Notes: a model not told the origin generated them from the sequence alone. DNA of 21,248 bases from Dysgonamonadaceae bacterium (GCA_031258895.1 JAIRMF010000121.1:1-21248); one strand, 5' to 3'; counted from the first letter of the stretch, positions 6,607-14,518 are shown. A program made the numbers and translations.

Positions 6607-7506
6607 CTATATCCCCGCTCCGTCCGTCAAGTCGAATCGCACCGCTTTAGTTTGCAGAATCCGTGAATTGGGAGGAACGCTGTGAGTAAGCCAAATATTT
6701 CCACCGATCACCGTCTTCGCCCCTATCGTTATGCGTCCCAATATTGATGAATTGGAAAAAACAGTCACGTAATCCTCAAGAATCGGGTGCCGCGGCAAAT
6801 CAACAGGATGCCCTTCGCTGTTATAAACGAAATTACGTGCACCAAGAGTAACTCCCTGGTACAGGGTAACGTGATTACCTATGATTGCTGTTTGTCCGAT
6901 TACTATGCCTGTGCCGTGATCGATACCGAAATATTCCCCTATCTGAGCCCCGGGATGTATGTCGATGCCCGTTTCGGCATGTGCAAGTTCGGTAATAATC
7001 CTCGGAATAAGCGGAACTTTCAAAGTATAAAGTTCGTGCGCTATTCTGTAATTAGTAACGGCTTTGATGGCAGGATAGCAAAAAATCACTTCCCCGTAAC
7101 TCCTTGCAGCTGGATCGTTGTTGAAAACAGCCTTTACGTCGGAGGACATCAATCGTTTGATTTTCGGAAGAGTATTAAGAAATTGATATGTCAGTTTTTT
7201 TGCCTTTTCCCTCAGTTTAGGCGCATCGGAATCCTTAGAATCGGGCTGGAATTGCATGGCATCGTAAATCTGTTGCGAAAGCAAATGAAAAACTTTTTCC
7301 AACCCAATGCCGGTGTGATAAACCAGCGAATCTTCATTCACAAGCGGATTACCGTAATACCCGGGAAAAATAACCGAGCGAAGACAATCTATCGCCTCAC
7401 TCATGCTTTCGGGCGAAGGCAAACGTCTCTCTCTAACCGGAATGTACGGATAATTATTAAAATGATTTTCAGTCAGCGCAAGCACCGTCTTTTGTATATC
7501 ACTCAT
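6607..7506 (-). CDS. cysE: Serine O-acetyltransferase
   Basis: A 299-residue left-handed beta-helix enzyme that acetylates L-serine with acetyl-CoA, the first committed step to cysteine. The helical N-terminal half ends near residue 175; hexapeptide repeats follow: TGIDIHPGAQIGEYFGIDHG, GIVIGQTAIIGNHVTLYQGVTLGA and later ILGRITIGAKTVIGGNIWL. The catalytic Asp-His pair corresponds to D196-H197 (IDHGTG) and the second active-site His to H240 (PRHPIL). It is about 25 residues longer than E. coli CysE, as in the longer form common in Bacteroidota. The C-terminus (FDLTDGAGI) ends in Ile, the residue CysE uses to bind the CysK active site. It has its own promoter and lies after the glycosyltransferase cassette. 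Confidence 0.95.
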   Translation of the reverse strand: MSDIQKTVLALTENHFNNYPYIPVRERRLPSPESMSEAIDCLRSVIFPGYYGNPLVNEDSLVYHTGIGLEKVFHLLSQQIYDAMQFQPDSKDSDAPKLREKAKKLTYQFLNTLPKIKRLMSSDVKAVFNNDPAARSYGEVIFCYPAIKAVTNYRIAHELYTLKVPLIPRIITELAHAETGIDIHPGAQIGEYFGIDHGTGIVIGQTAIIGNHVTLYQGVTLGARNFVYNSEGHPVDLPRHPILEDYVTVFSNSSILGRITIGAKTVIGGNIWLTHSVPPNSRILQTKAVRFDLTDGAGI

Positions 7507-7531
7507 GTCTTTTTATTTTGTCATTGGGGTA

Positions 7532-7564
7532 CAAAGGTAATCATTTAACCTCAGAAAAGGACAA
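7532..7564 (-). promoter_or_regulatory. cysE promoter
   Basis: On the minus strand TACCTTTG (7539-7532) matches the -7 box and TTG (7564-7562) can act as the -33 element with a 22-base spacer. The start codon is 25 bases downstream of the -7 box. Confidence 0.6.
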
Positions 7565-7594
7565 GTCCGACGAAAAATATTTTGAAATCCGCTC

Positions 7595-8731
7595 CTACAA
7601 ATTTTTCTGCCGTTCGTTCAAATGGTCATAGAGTTCCATCAAATCCCCCTTTATCACTTCCGTAAGGAAAAACTCCCGTGCACGGCAAGCGGCATTTTCT
7701 CCCATTGTTCTTCTCAACTTTTCGTCGGCAAGTAAACAGTCGATCGCTTCGGCAAAAGCCTGCGAATTGCGATTCTCCACCTCGATACCGGTCTTACCGT
7801 TGATACTGACCCAATTGACGCCCGATGCAGGAATTGTAAACGTGACGGCAGGAAGCCCGCAATACATCGCCTCGGCAAGTGCAATACCGAATGCTTCATT
7901 CCGTGTAATTGACGGAAAAAGGAAAATATCGGAGGCATAAAGATAACATCTAAGTTCGTCATCGCTCAATATACCTGGAAAGTAAACATTAGGCGCATTG
8001 CACGATGTTTCCAGTTTTTCGCTCAGAGGCCCTTTGCCGGCAACCACAACCACAGCATCTTCCGAAATCTTGGGAACAGCTTCAAGCAGGTACAATAATC
8101 CTTTGTAATGCACATGCCTGCCGAAAGTGAAAAGGATTTTACGGTATCCATACTTTTCACGTATTTTTTCTATTCTCGTCAAATCTTCCTTTTTTGGGAT
8201 TAATTTGCTTACATTAACCGTATTGGGAATGATTTGCAGTTTATTTTTCCACGAAAGTAAGGGGCGGGAACCGTCAATATATGTTGCACTCGTGGTTAAA
8301 ATTCTGTCTGCGCGCCGCAGCAGGCGTTTCTCTATCGGTCTGTAAAATTCATATAAAAACCCCTGTTCAACAATATCGGAATGCCAGTGAAGTACAAGTT
8401 TCACGTTTTCCGGAATCGTCATCAATAGGTATAGGCTAATTAGCGGATTAGGAGTATGGAAATGAACAATATCAGGTTTGTATTCATCGAGAATATTTTT
8501 TAATTCTTTAAGGAATGTGAGCGAAACCGACTGTCTGAACAGTTTCTTCCACACGCCGCAGCGCACGATCCTGATTCCTTCGTAGAGGGAATCTTCCGTT
8601 TTTGTCTTATCATTGAAACAAATAACGATGTGACGGATTTCGGGTAATCCGGCGACTATATTATGACAAACGTCTTCTATTCCACCGATATGAGGAGGAT
8701 AATAATTAGGTATATGTAGTATTTTTGTCAT
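7595..8731 (-). CDS. GT4-family glycosyltransferase
   Basis: A 378-residue GT-B enzyme that would move a sugar from a nucleotide-sugar donor, at the cytoplasmic face. The N-terminal acceptor domain opens with ILHIPNYYPPHIGGIEDVCHNI, the Gly-rich loop typical of GT4. The C-terminal donor domain has FTFGRHVHYKGLLYLLEA (about 201-218), VVAGKGP, and the E-x7-E signature at E279/E287 (SITRNEAFGIALAEAM). No signal peptide or long membrane segment is visible. Its ATG lies one base after the stop of the membrane-protein gene, so it is the last gene of a tight HAD-membrane-GT4 cassette. Sugar and acceptor are unknown; a lipid-linked or surface-glycan acceptor is suggested by the neighbours. Confidence 0.92.
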   Translation of the reverse strand: MTKILHIPNYYPPHIGGIEDVCHNIVAGLPEIRHIVICFNDKTKTEDSLYEGIRIVRCGVWKKLFRQSVSLTFLKELKNILDEYKPDIVHFHTPNPLISLYLLMTIPENVKLVLHWHSDIVEQGFLYEFYRPIEKRLLRRADRILTTSATYIDGSRPLLSWKNKLQIIPNTVNVSKLIPKKEDLTRIEKIREKYGYRKILFTFGRHVHYKGLLYLLEAVPKISEDAVVVVAGKGPLSEKLETSCNAPNVYFPGILSDDELRCYLYASDIFLFPSITRNEAFGIALAEAMYCGLPAVTFTIPASGVNWVSINGKTGIEVENRNSQAFAEAIDCLLADEKLRRTMGENAACRAREFFLTEVIKGDLMELYDHLNERQKNL

Positions 8732-8732
8732 T

Positions 8733-10019
8733 TCAGGATGTGTCTCTTAATAACAGAATCGGTTCCGACAGCAGAAGTAAAATACGGTAGACGGCTGTAC
8801 TCATCCATATTGTTTTCAATACAAATCCCGAATACGATATACCTACCGTCAACATAAGCAACGCGACAACAGTCCGATTTGGAGGCAACAGTCCATCTAT
8901 GAGCGCATTAAATTTATCAATTCCTTTTAGCCAAAATATCGGGAACAAACTTTTTAACGTCTCTTTCGGAACAATCAGGAATATTGCAAATGAACTTGCA
9001 GTAAGGTAAAAAAACACTCGCAGATAGTCTATAGAAAGTCCGATGAACATTGGTAGAAGGCAGATGAACTGGAATGACCATACGGCGGAAAGTGTTGTTC
9101 GATCGTCAGCGTTATATAACATTACGGGGTTTTTCCGGAATACCATTGCAGCGTTTATTGAGATGTAATAAACAATCAGCAATACGAGCAACCAATACCA
9201 AACCGGCAGCAGGTAATATTCTTCGCGCAGAAAATTTATTCCGAAATGCCATACAAAGGTATCTGTTCCCGACGATCCAAGGAAAGCAACGGCATTATTA
9301 TCCGGTAAAAGGTTCAACGGTTTCCCTGAAATTACATGCCACGAATCCCAGATTTGCTGGGCAGTTATACTGTCGCCATGCATCAGTATTACCATAGTGA
9401 AAGCAACAATACATGGCATAAGCGACAAGACGGTCATCGTGATTGAACCGGCAACCGAAATCGTTTTTTCTCTTAACGACTTGTAAAAGAGGAAGAATAG
9501 CGGCGGCAAAGTAAAGAATACGAAGACTTCATGGTTTAGGATCATAAATACGGCAATGAGATTAATAACCATGATCTTCACTGCAAGGCACATATTCTTT
9601 TTGTTGTATATCAGTAGAATCGGGATAAAACAGCAGAACATCATAAAATCTTTCCTTATCCATACTTCGGACATTATTATACCTCCGCAAAAAAAGCACA
9701 GAGGGATTATATAGAGCGGATATCCTCTCTTTTTGAATGTGGCTGTGAAGAACATGACGACATAAGCACAACACACAACGGATATGATTTTCACAGTCAG
9801 TACCACATCAATTCCGGTAGCTTTTGTAAAGCGGAACAAGATTTCTCCTAACAGGCCGCGCCTGACAAACCCCCCTTGATAGTTTATGAGAAACTCCGAT
9901 ATCTGATAGGATGTAAAACTCCAATCCTCCAACAGATCTTTCACAATGATGGATGCAACGGAGAGAGTAAGCATACCAAATATCAGATCAAGTATCCTCT
10001 TCTTCTTCTCTCTATACAT
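8733..10019 (-). CDS. Polytopic membrane protein with a GGFVRRGLLGE motif, function unknown
   Basis: A 428-residue protein with around ten hydrophobic segments spread over its whole length. The start MYREKKKRILD (10019) is chosen because it follows AAGGA by a few bases and overlaps the stop of the preceding gene by eight bases; upstream in-frame ATGs at 10031 and 10037 are possible. After a basic N-terminus and the first membrane segment comes an acidic loop, KDLLEDWSFTSYQISEFLIN, and then YQGGFVRRGLLGEILF (about 50-65). Such an RRG motif occurs in uncharacterised membrane proteins near glycan loci. A large loop about midway contains HGDSITAQQIWDSWHVISG. The acidic first loop recalls GT-C glycosyltransferases, but I see no decisive motif. 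It sits between a HAD phosphatase and a GT4 enzyme and is tightly coupled to both. Confidence 0.8.
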   Translation of the reverse strand: MYREKKKRILDLIFGMLTLSVASIIVKDLLEDWSFTSYQISEFLINYQGGFVRRGLLGEILFRFTKATGIDVVLTVKIISVVCCAYVVMFFTATFKKRGYPLYIIPLCFFCGGIIMSEVWIRKDFMMFCCFIPILLIYNKKNMCLAVKIMVINLIAVFMILNHEVFVFFTLPPLFFLFYKSLREKTISVAGSITMTVLSLMPCIVAFTMVILMHGDSITAQQIWDSWHVISGKPLNLLPDNNAVAFLGSSGTDTFVWHFGINFLREEYYLLPVWYWLLVLLIVYYISINAAMVFRKNPVMLYNADDRTTLSAVWSFQFICLLPMFIGLSIDYLRVFFYLTASSFAIFLIVPKETLKSLFPIFWLKGIDKFNALIDGLLPPNRTVVALLMLTVGISYSGFVLKTIWMSTAVYRILLLLSEPILLLRDTS

Positions 10020-10593
10020 ATTTTCCTTCATCTGCATAGTTAAGCATTTCCCTGTCGCCACGACTATTACCGTAGGCAAAGATATGATATTTCTTTCGAT
10101 CAGGCAAGATCTTTTCAAGTTGCCTCACTTTTTCAGCTCCGTAGCAGTTGGGCGATTTCAGTTTTCCGGTAAGCAGTCCGTCAGGACCGATCTCTATCTG
10201 TGTTGCGATAACATCTATTCCGTAGGGTTTTGCCCAGTGTTTGATCCAGTTTTCGAATGATGCGCTGACTATGATGATACGTGTGCCGTGGGCTATGTGT
10301 TCCTGCAAAATATTCATTGTGTCAGCCCTGATATATCCGTCAAGTGATTTTGAGAACTCCTTACACAGGTTGTCAAATTTTTGCGAAGGCAGGTTACGAA
10401 AGAACAGGGAGAACAGTATTTCCTTTGCCCTGTGCCTGTTTACTGCCCCAAGTCGGTATGTCAGATAGAGGGGGGAGAATAGGAGCAAGCATGCGGCAAG
10501 CTTCACTCTGTTCTGTGAGAACAGTAAGAATAACCATAACGTATCACGTTTGGTAAGAGTTCCGTCAAAGTCAAATACTGCTATTTGTTCCAT
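10012..10593 (-). CDS. HAD-IB family phosphatase, PgpC-like
   Basis: A 193-residue HAD hydrolase. Motif I is VFDFDGTLT with nucleophile D8 and acid/base D10, motif II is IIIVSAS at about 106-112, the conserved lysine is probably K155 (GAEKVRQLEK), and motif IV is YGNSRGDREML with D180. A hydrophobic stretch in the cap (about 19-46) suggests membrane contact. The arrangement, including a G-x-EKV-x-QLE block, resembles the HAD-IB group that includes E. coli phosphatidylglycerophosphatase C, so the substrate may be a phospholipid or polyprenyl phosphate; that is inference. It is the first gene of the cassette: the next gene starts inside its last codons. Its ATG lies only eight bases past a -7 box, so the mRNA is probably almost leaderless. 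Confidence 0.88.
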   Translation of the reverse strand: MEQIAVFDFDGTLTKRDTLWLFLLFSQNRVKLAACLLLFSPLYLTYRLGAVNRHRAKEILFSLFFRNLPSQKFDNLCKEFSKSLDGYIRADTMNILQEHIAHGTRIIIVSASFENWIKHWAKPYGIDVIATQIEIGPDGLLTGKLKSPNCYGAEKVRQLEKILPDRKKYHIFAYGNSRGDREMLNYADEGKYV

Positions 10594-10601
10594 CCGTAAT
10601 G

Positions 10602-10609
10602 CAAAGGTA
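10602..10609 (-). promoter_or_regulatory. -7 box for the HAD-membrane-GT4 cassette
   Basis: On the minus strand this reads TACCTTTG. It ends eight bases before the HAD start codon, so transcription would begin within a few bases of the ATG. No good -33 element is seen. Confidence 0.5.
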
Positions 10610-10706
10610 TAAAAAAGATATTACATTGATACTGATAAATCGTAGACGGGTGATAAATCAGATACCTGTGTCCTGAAATTTGTCAGATGCGACGTTGTTA
10701 TTCACA

Positions 10707-10909
10707 TTGCTTTTTTGTGCGGATTCGGTTCGAATTTCATTAGGACTTTTTTAGGTTTTTTATAGCATTTTATTCTTACTTGATCCGGATTTTATTTTTC
10801 GTTTGAACGGAGTTGGTTCGGAGTTGGTTCGGAGTTGGTACGGCGTTGGTTCGGACTTGCTTTTTTGTTGATTCGGATTTTCTTAAGATTTTATTAAGGG
10901 TTTTTTAGG
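10707..10909. repeat. Imperfect ~50-bp direct repeats flanking an 11-bp tandem array
   Basis: Copy A (10707-10755) and copy B (10857-10909) both begin with the 12 bases TTGCTTTTTTGT, exactly 150 bases apart, share a GATTCGG-type core, and end with ATTARGRYTTTTTTAGG. Between them lies the 11-bp array. The whole gap between uvrC and the HAD gene (10594-11077) holds no ORF I would accept; it is T/G-rich on the plus strand. Confidence 0.65.
10809..10852. repeat. 11-bp tandem repeat, four copies
   Basis: Units GGAGTTGGTTC at 10809-10819 and 10820-10830, GGAGTTGGTAC at 10831-10841 and GGCGTTGGTTC at 10842-10852, with a decayed fifth unit starting at 10853. A period of 11 is not a multiple of three, so the array is not coding. 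Confidence 0.85.
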
Positions 10910-11001
10910 AATTTTAAGAACGACTTGCCCTAATAAGCTCGTCTCTCCAAAGACATGATACAGGTCATGCTCCCTGCACTCTACGGTAAAAGTTTTTAAA
11001 G

Positions 11002-11037
11002 TCATTAAGGCCGTTAAGGAGGTTAAGGCGCTTAAAA
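11002..11037. repeat. 9-bp degenerate tandem repeat
   Basis: Four consecutive 9-base units of the form nnnTTAAGG: 11002-11010, 11011-11019, 11020-11028, and a decayed one at 11029-11037. It lies about 40 bases past the uvrC stop on the uvrC transcript strand. No coding potential is evident. Confidence 0.65.
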
Positions 11038-11077
11038 ACAGGTTGTTTGCGGTGAATGTCTTTCGCCGTATGGTCGG

Positions 11078-12877
11078 TTATTCCGCAGTGGAGTTCAATC
11101 CCATAAGAAGTTTCTCGGCGTTCTTGCGGCCAATCAGTTTTTCAAGCTCCTCTATGGGTGCATCTTTAATGCGTTTCAAACTTTTGTATTTTGTCAGAAG
11201 CTTGTCTTTAAGGGTTTTACCTATTCCCGGTATGTTATCGAGTGCAGAGGTTGTCTGTTGTTTGCTGCGCTTATTCCGGTGGAACGTTATTGCGAAACGA
11301 TGGGCCTCGTCCCTGATGCGCTGTATGAGTTTCAAACTTTCGGAATTCTTGTCAAGATACAGAGGGATAGGATCTTGTGGGAAATAAATCTCCTCAAGAC
11401 GCTTCGCTATCCCTATCAGAACTACTTTCCCGTACAGGTTCAGTCGCTTCAAAGAATCAGCCGCAGCACTAAGTTGACCCTTCCCTCCATCCACCACTAT
11501 CAGCTGCGGTAGTTGGTCGGGATCAGTTACAGACTTATAACGTCGGAAGACGATCTCACGCATTGATTCATAGTCATTTGGGCCCTCTGTTCTCACGTTG
11601 AATTTTCTATACTCCTTTTTTGCAGGTTTCGCCCGAAGAAAAACAACGCACGACGCAACCGGGTTCGTGCCTATCATGTTCGAGTTGTCGAAACACTCTA
11701 TCCTCGCCGGTAAGAGAGTCATATGGAGGTCGCTCTGAAGTCTCCTTAAGATTCGTGTTTCATGACGCTCCGGAGTCGCCCGGAGTTGCGTCATGAGTTC
11801 CGTTCGACGCTGGTTCGCATTCCTCTCGGAAAGCTTGAGAAGCTTGTGTTTTGCGCCCCTCCGGGGAACCGTGAATACGACGCCGTCCGGCTCTATATCC
11901 GGAAAAAAGGGCACGATAACTTCCTTCGCACAACTTTGAAGCTTAGATCTAAGTTCCACGATCCCGATCGCTAGTATCTGCTCCTTAGGTTCATTAAGTT
12001 TAAGGTTGTATTCGATTGTGTATCCGCTAATTATTACTCCGTTGGAAATATGCAGGCAATTAACAAATGCAGTTTTTTCGTACTGTGCAAAAGAAAAAAC
12101 ATCGGCGCTGCGGACGTTACCCGTGACTAACCGCGATTCAGTGGCGTAATTTTCGAGGGTCATATACTGATCCTTCAATTGTTGGGCCTCCTCAAAACGT
12201 AACTCGGACGAATATTTAATCATCTTCCCATGTATCTTACGGCTAACTACGCCAACATTACCCCTCAATATTTCCTCCGCTTCGCTGACATTTTCATTGT
12301 AGTCGGACTCCAATTGTATACCGGTACAGGGCGCGGCGCATCGTTTGATGTGATATTGCAGGCATACCTTGAACTTTTGTCTGTCTACGTTCTCTTTAGT
12401 TATGGAATGGTTGCAAGTGCGGATTTTATATAAGGTCGTAAGCAAATTAAGTACGTTCCTTGCCATCGCAGCCGAAGCGTACGGACCATAATATTTTGAT
12501 CCGTCGTCGTTTTTGCGTCGCGTGAGGTAAATCCTTGGGAACGGTTCGTTTTTTATCACTATCCAAGGGTAGGTCTTGTCATCCTTCAAAAGTATATTGT
12601 ACTTCGGCTTGTGTTGTTTGATCAGGCTGTTTTCTAAAAGAAATGCCTCCTGTTCCGACTCCGTAAGAACACAGTCTACAGTCCGAACCTTCTCCAACAT
12701 CGCCTGAACTTTGGGATCTGTCTGTCTGGTAAAGTAGGAAGATACTCTTTTTTTGAGGTTTTTTGCCTTTCCGACGTAAATGATTGTCTCATTACGATCC
12801 TTGTATAGGTAGCATCCCGCACTTTCTGATAAGGAAGAAATTTTTTTCAATAATTCATTCTCATATTCCTTCGACAT
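11078..12877 (-). CDS. uvrC: Excinuclease ABC subunit C
   Basis: A 599-residue nuclease that makes both incisions around UvrB-marked DNA damage in nucleotide excision repair. In order: a GIY-YIG nuclease domain (about 15-95, GCYLYKD ... IIYVGKAKNLKKRVSSYF, with E in SEQEAFLLENSLI); a UVR UvrB-binding motif (about 200-230, ELRFEEAQQLKDQY); the RNase H-like nuclease half with IECFDNSN, IVVDGGKGQLSAA and IRDEAHRFAITFHR; and a C-terminal helix-hairpin-helix pair (LDNIPGIGKTLKDKLL ... LIGRKNAEKLL). All catalytic regions seem intact and the length is near E. coli UvrC. It starts 27 bases after the ksgA stop with no -7 box between, so the two form an operon. The 3' side opens into the repeat-filled spacer. 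Confidence 0.97.
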   Translation of the reverse strand: MSKEYENELLKKISSLSESAGCYLYKDRNETIIYVGKAKNLKKRVSSYFTRQTDPKVQAMLEKVRTVDCVLTESEQEAFLLENSLIKQHKPKYNILLKDDKTYPWIVIKNEPFPRIYLTRRKNDDGSKYYGPYASAAMARNVLNLLTTLYKIRTCNHSITKENVDRQKFKVCLQYHIKRCAAPCTGIQLESDYNENVSEAEEILRGNVGVVSRKIHGKMIKYSSELRFEEAQQLKDQYMTLENYATESRLVTGNVRSADVFSFAQYEKTAFVNCLHISNGVIISGYTIEYNLKLNEPKEQILAIGIVELRSKLQSCAKEVIVPFFPDIEPDGVVFTVPRRGAKHKLLKLSERNANQRRTELMTQLRATPERHETRILRRLQSDLHMTLLPARIECFDNSNMIGTNPVASCVVFLRAKPAKKEYRKFNVRTEGPNDYESMREIVFRRYKSVTDPDQLPQLIVVDGGKGQLSAAADSLKRLNLYGKVVLIGIAKRLEEIYFPQDPIPLYLDKNSESLKLIQRIRDEAHRFAITFHRNKRSKQQTTSALDNIPGIGKTLKDKLLTKYKSLKRIKDAPIEELEKLIGRKNAEKLLMGLNSTAE

Positions 12878-12904
12878 TCGACTGATATTTGTTGGTTCAT
12901 TGTT

Positions 12905-13675
12905 CTATGTTAAAAGCATCGTAAGCGCTATAAAGTCCTCTACAGTCAACTGTTCCGGACGTCTTGACAAAAAATTATGATCGAAAATCCCATGTTTTGA
13001 GGAAATAAGCTGTCTAAGCGAGTTCCGAAGCGTCTTACGCCTCTGATTGAACGCCGTTTTTACCACCAATTTTAACGCTTCCTCACTGCAAGGAAGCGAC
13101 CGTCGACCGTTGCGTATCAGTCTGATAACCGCAGATCTTACCTTTGGCGGCGGATTAAATGACTCCGGCTCTACGGTGAAAATATACTCCACATCGTACC
13201 ACATTTGCAACAACACGCTCGTGATACCGTAAGTCTTTTTCCCAGGTAAAGACGATATACGGTCGGCGACTTCCTTCTGCACCATGCCGGCACAGACTGA
13301 GATTAAGTCCTTGTGTTCTATTAGTTTAAAGAATATTTGATTTGACAGATTATAAGGGTAATTCCCGATAAGCGCAAATTGAGAACCAAACAGGGACTCA
13401 AGATGAAGCTCCATAAAATCTCCCAGCATGATCCTGTCTCTAAACTCCGGAAATCTTTCATGCAGGTAAGCAACAGAGCGCGGATCTATCTCAATCATCC
13501 TTATGTTTTGATGTACTTTTGTCAAATACTGTGTGAGCACCCCCGTACCAGGCCCTATTTCCAGCACAGGTAGTTCATCTTTAGGAATTAACCCCGCAAT
13601 CCGCCTTGCAATTTCTTCATCTGTCAAAAAGTGTTGGCCTAACCTTTTTTTTGGTCTTATGTTGTTCCGTTGCAT
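12905..13675 (-). CDS. ksgA: 16S rRNA (adenine1518/1519-N6) dimethyltransferase
   Basis: A 256-residue SAM-dependent methyltransferase (KsgA/RsmA) that dimethylates the two adjacent adenosines in helix 45 of 16S rRNA during small-subunit maturation. It has PKKRLGQHFLTD at the N-terminus, the SAM-binding LEIGPGTG at 38-45, IEID at 61-64, GDFMEL, and the catalytic NYPYN at 105-109, which replaces the more usual NLPYN. The C-terminal helical domain contains FNPPPKVRSAVIRL and AFNQRRKTLRNSL. The frame is open for 24 more codons upstream, but MQRNNIRPKKRLG is chosen because the TAnnTTTG promoter lies between the two ATGs and family members start close to the GQHFL motif. It is the first gene of the ksgA-uvrC unit. 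Confidence 0.95.
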   Translation of the reverse strand: MQRNNIRPKKRLGQHFLTDEEIARRIAGLIPKDELPVLEIGPGTGVLTQYLTKVHQNIRMIEIDPRSVAYLHERFPEFRDRIMLGDFMELHLESLFGSQFALIGNYPYNLSNQIFFKLIEHKDLISVCAGMVQKEVADRISSLPGKKTYGITSVLLQMWYDVEYIFTVEPESFNPPPKVRSAVIRLIRNGRRSLPCSEEALKLVVKTAFNQRRKTLRNSLRQLISSKHGIFDHNFLSRRPEQLTVEDFIALTMLLT

Positions 13676-13693
13676 TATATACTCCTTACTGTA

Positions 13694-13724
13694 CAAAAGT
13701 AGTCGGAATTTTTTGTTCAACAAA
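13694..13724 (-). promoter_or_regulatory. ksgA-uvrC promoter
   Basis: On the minus strand TACTTTTG (13701-13694) is the -7 box and TTTG (13724-13721) the -33 element, with an ideal 19-base spacer. The -33 element is one arm of the 15-bp palindrome shared with the kdsB promoter. Confidence 0.7.
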
Positions 13725-13725
13725 A
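13711..13725. promoter_or_regulatory. 15-bp perfect palindrome shared by the ksgA and kdsB promoters
   Basis: TTTTGTT-C-AACAAAA is fully symmetric. Each arm provides a TTTG -33-like element for one of the two divergent genes. It may simply be a compact two-way promoter core or an operator. Confidence 0.55.
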
Positions 13726-13739
13726 TTAAGGTACTTTTG
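13712..13739 (+). promoter_or_regulatory. kdsB promoter
   Basis: TACTTTTG (13732-13739) matches the -7 consensus; TTTG at 13712-13715 is the nearest -33 element, at a short 16-base spacing. The ATG is 20 bases past the -7 box. Confidence 0.6.
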
Positions 13740-13759
13740 TGCAACAAAAATCATACGGA

Positions 13760-14518
13760 ATGGAAAAAATTCTAGGTATAATCCCCGCAAGATATGCATC
13801 GACAAGATTCCCCGGAAAACCCCTTGCGAAAATAGACGGTAAAACCCTCATAGAACGAGTATACAAGCAGGTTTACCGCTGTTTCGAAACAACCGTAGTC
13901 GCCACAGACGACAGGCGTATCTTCGACGAAGTTACCCGCTTCGGAGGACACGCAATCATGACCTCAAAACACCACCAAAGCGGTACCGACAGATGTTTTG
14001 AAGCGCTAAGCAAAACAGGCGGACAATACAACGCAATAGTCAATATCCAGGGCGACGAACCGTTTATCTCGCCATCCCAAATCGAAACGCTCAAAAAAAC
14101 CTTCGATAATCCCGATTTCCAAATATCTACCCTCATCAAACCGTTCGAACCCAATGTCGATCCTGCAACACTGTCCGACCGTAACACCGTTAAAGTCGTC
14201 ACAGACCTATCTATGAACGCAATCTATTTCAGTCGTTCAGTTATTCCCTATCCCCGTGATTCCGAACAGCTTGGAAAAAACCTCCCGCATATAACATATT
14301 ACAAACACATCGGCATCTATGGCTTTCACCCCGACATACTAAAAGCCATTACCTCGCTTCCCCGTTCTCCGCTTGAAACCGCCGAAAGCTTAGAGCAACT
14401 CCGATGGATAGAAAACGGATATCAAATCAAGGTAGCTGTCACCAATATCGAAACAATAGGCATCGACACGCCGGAAAACCTCCAAGATGCAATACGCAAA
14501 CTAACACGCAAACAGTAA
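13760..14518 (+). CDS. kdsB: 3-deoxy-manno-octulosonate cytidylyltransferase (CMP-Kdo synthetase)
   Basis: A 252-residue cytoplasmic enzyme that joins CTP and Kdo to give CMP-Kdo, the donor for the inner core of LPS. It shows the nucleotide-binding IIPARYASTRFPGKPL at 7-22, VVATDD at 46-51, HQSGTDRC at 72-79, the metal-binding NIQGDEP at 95-101, and YFSRSVIPYPR plus YYKHIGIYGF further on. The C-terminal ESLEQLRWIENGYQIKV and GIDTPENL are typical. Length fits the family. The start MEKILGIIPARY is chosen because the frame opens only inside the promoter seven codons earlier. It is divergent from ksgA over a 15-bp palindrome. Arg codons here lean to CGA/CGT/CGC with A/C-rich third positions, unlike the downstream GT2 gene. 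Confidence 0.96.
   Translation: MEKILGIIPARYASTRFPGKPLAKIDGKTLIERVYKQVYRCFETTVVATDDRRIFDEVTRFGGHAIMTSKHHQSGTDRCFEALSKTGGQYNAIVNIQGDEPFISPSQIETLKKTFDNPDFQISTLIKPFEPNVDPATLSDRNTVKVVTDLSMNAIYFSRSVIPYPRDSEQLGKNLPHITYYKHIGIYGFHPDILKAITSLPRSPLETAESLEQLRWIENGYQIKVAVTNIETIGIDTPENLQDAIRKLTRKQ

Noticed and set aside
6787..7548. Plus-strand open frame of 253 codons
   Set aside because: It lies antisense to cysE, whose motifs and codon pattern are clear, and its translation resembles no family I recognise.
10724..10745. GGTTCGAAT resembling a tRNA T-loop
   Set aside because: The flanking bases do not pair as a T-stem and no acceptor or anticodon arm can be built around it.
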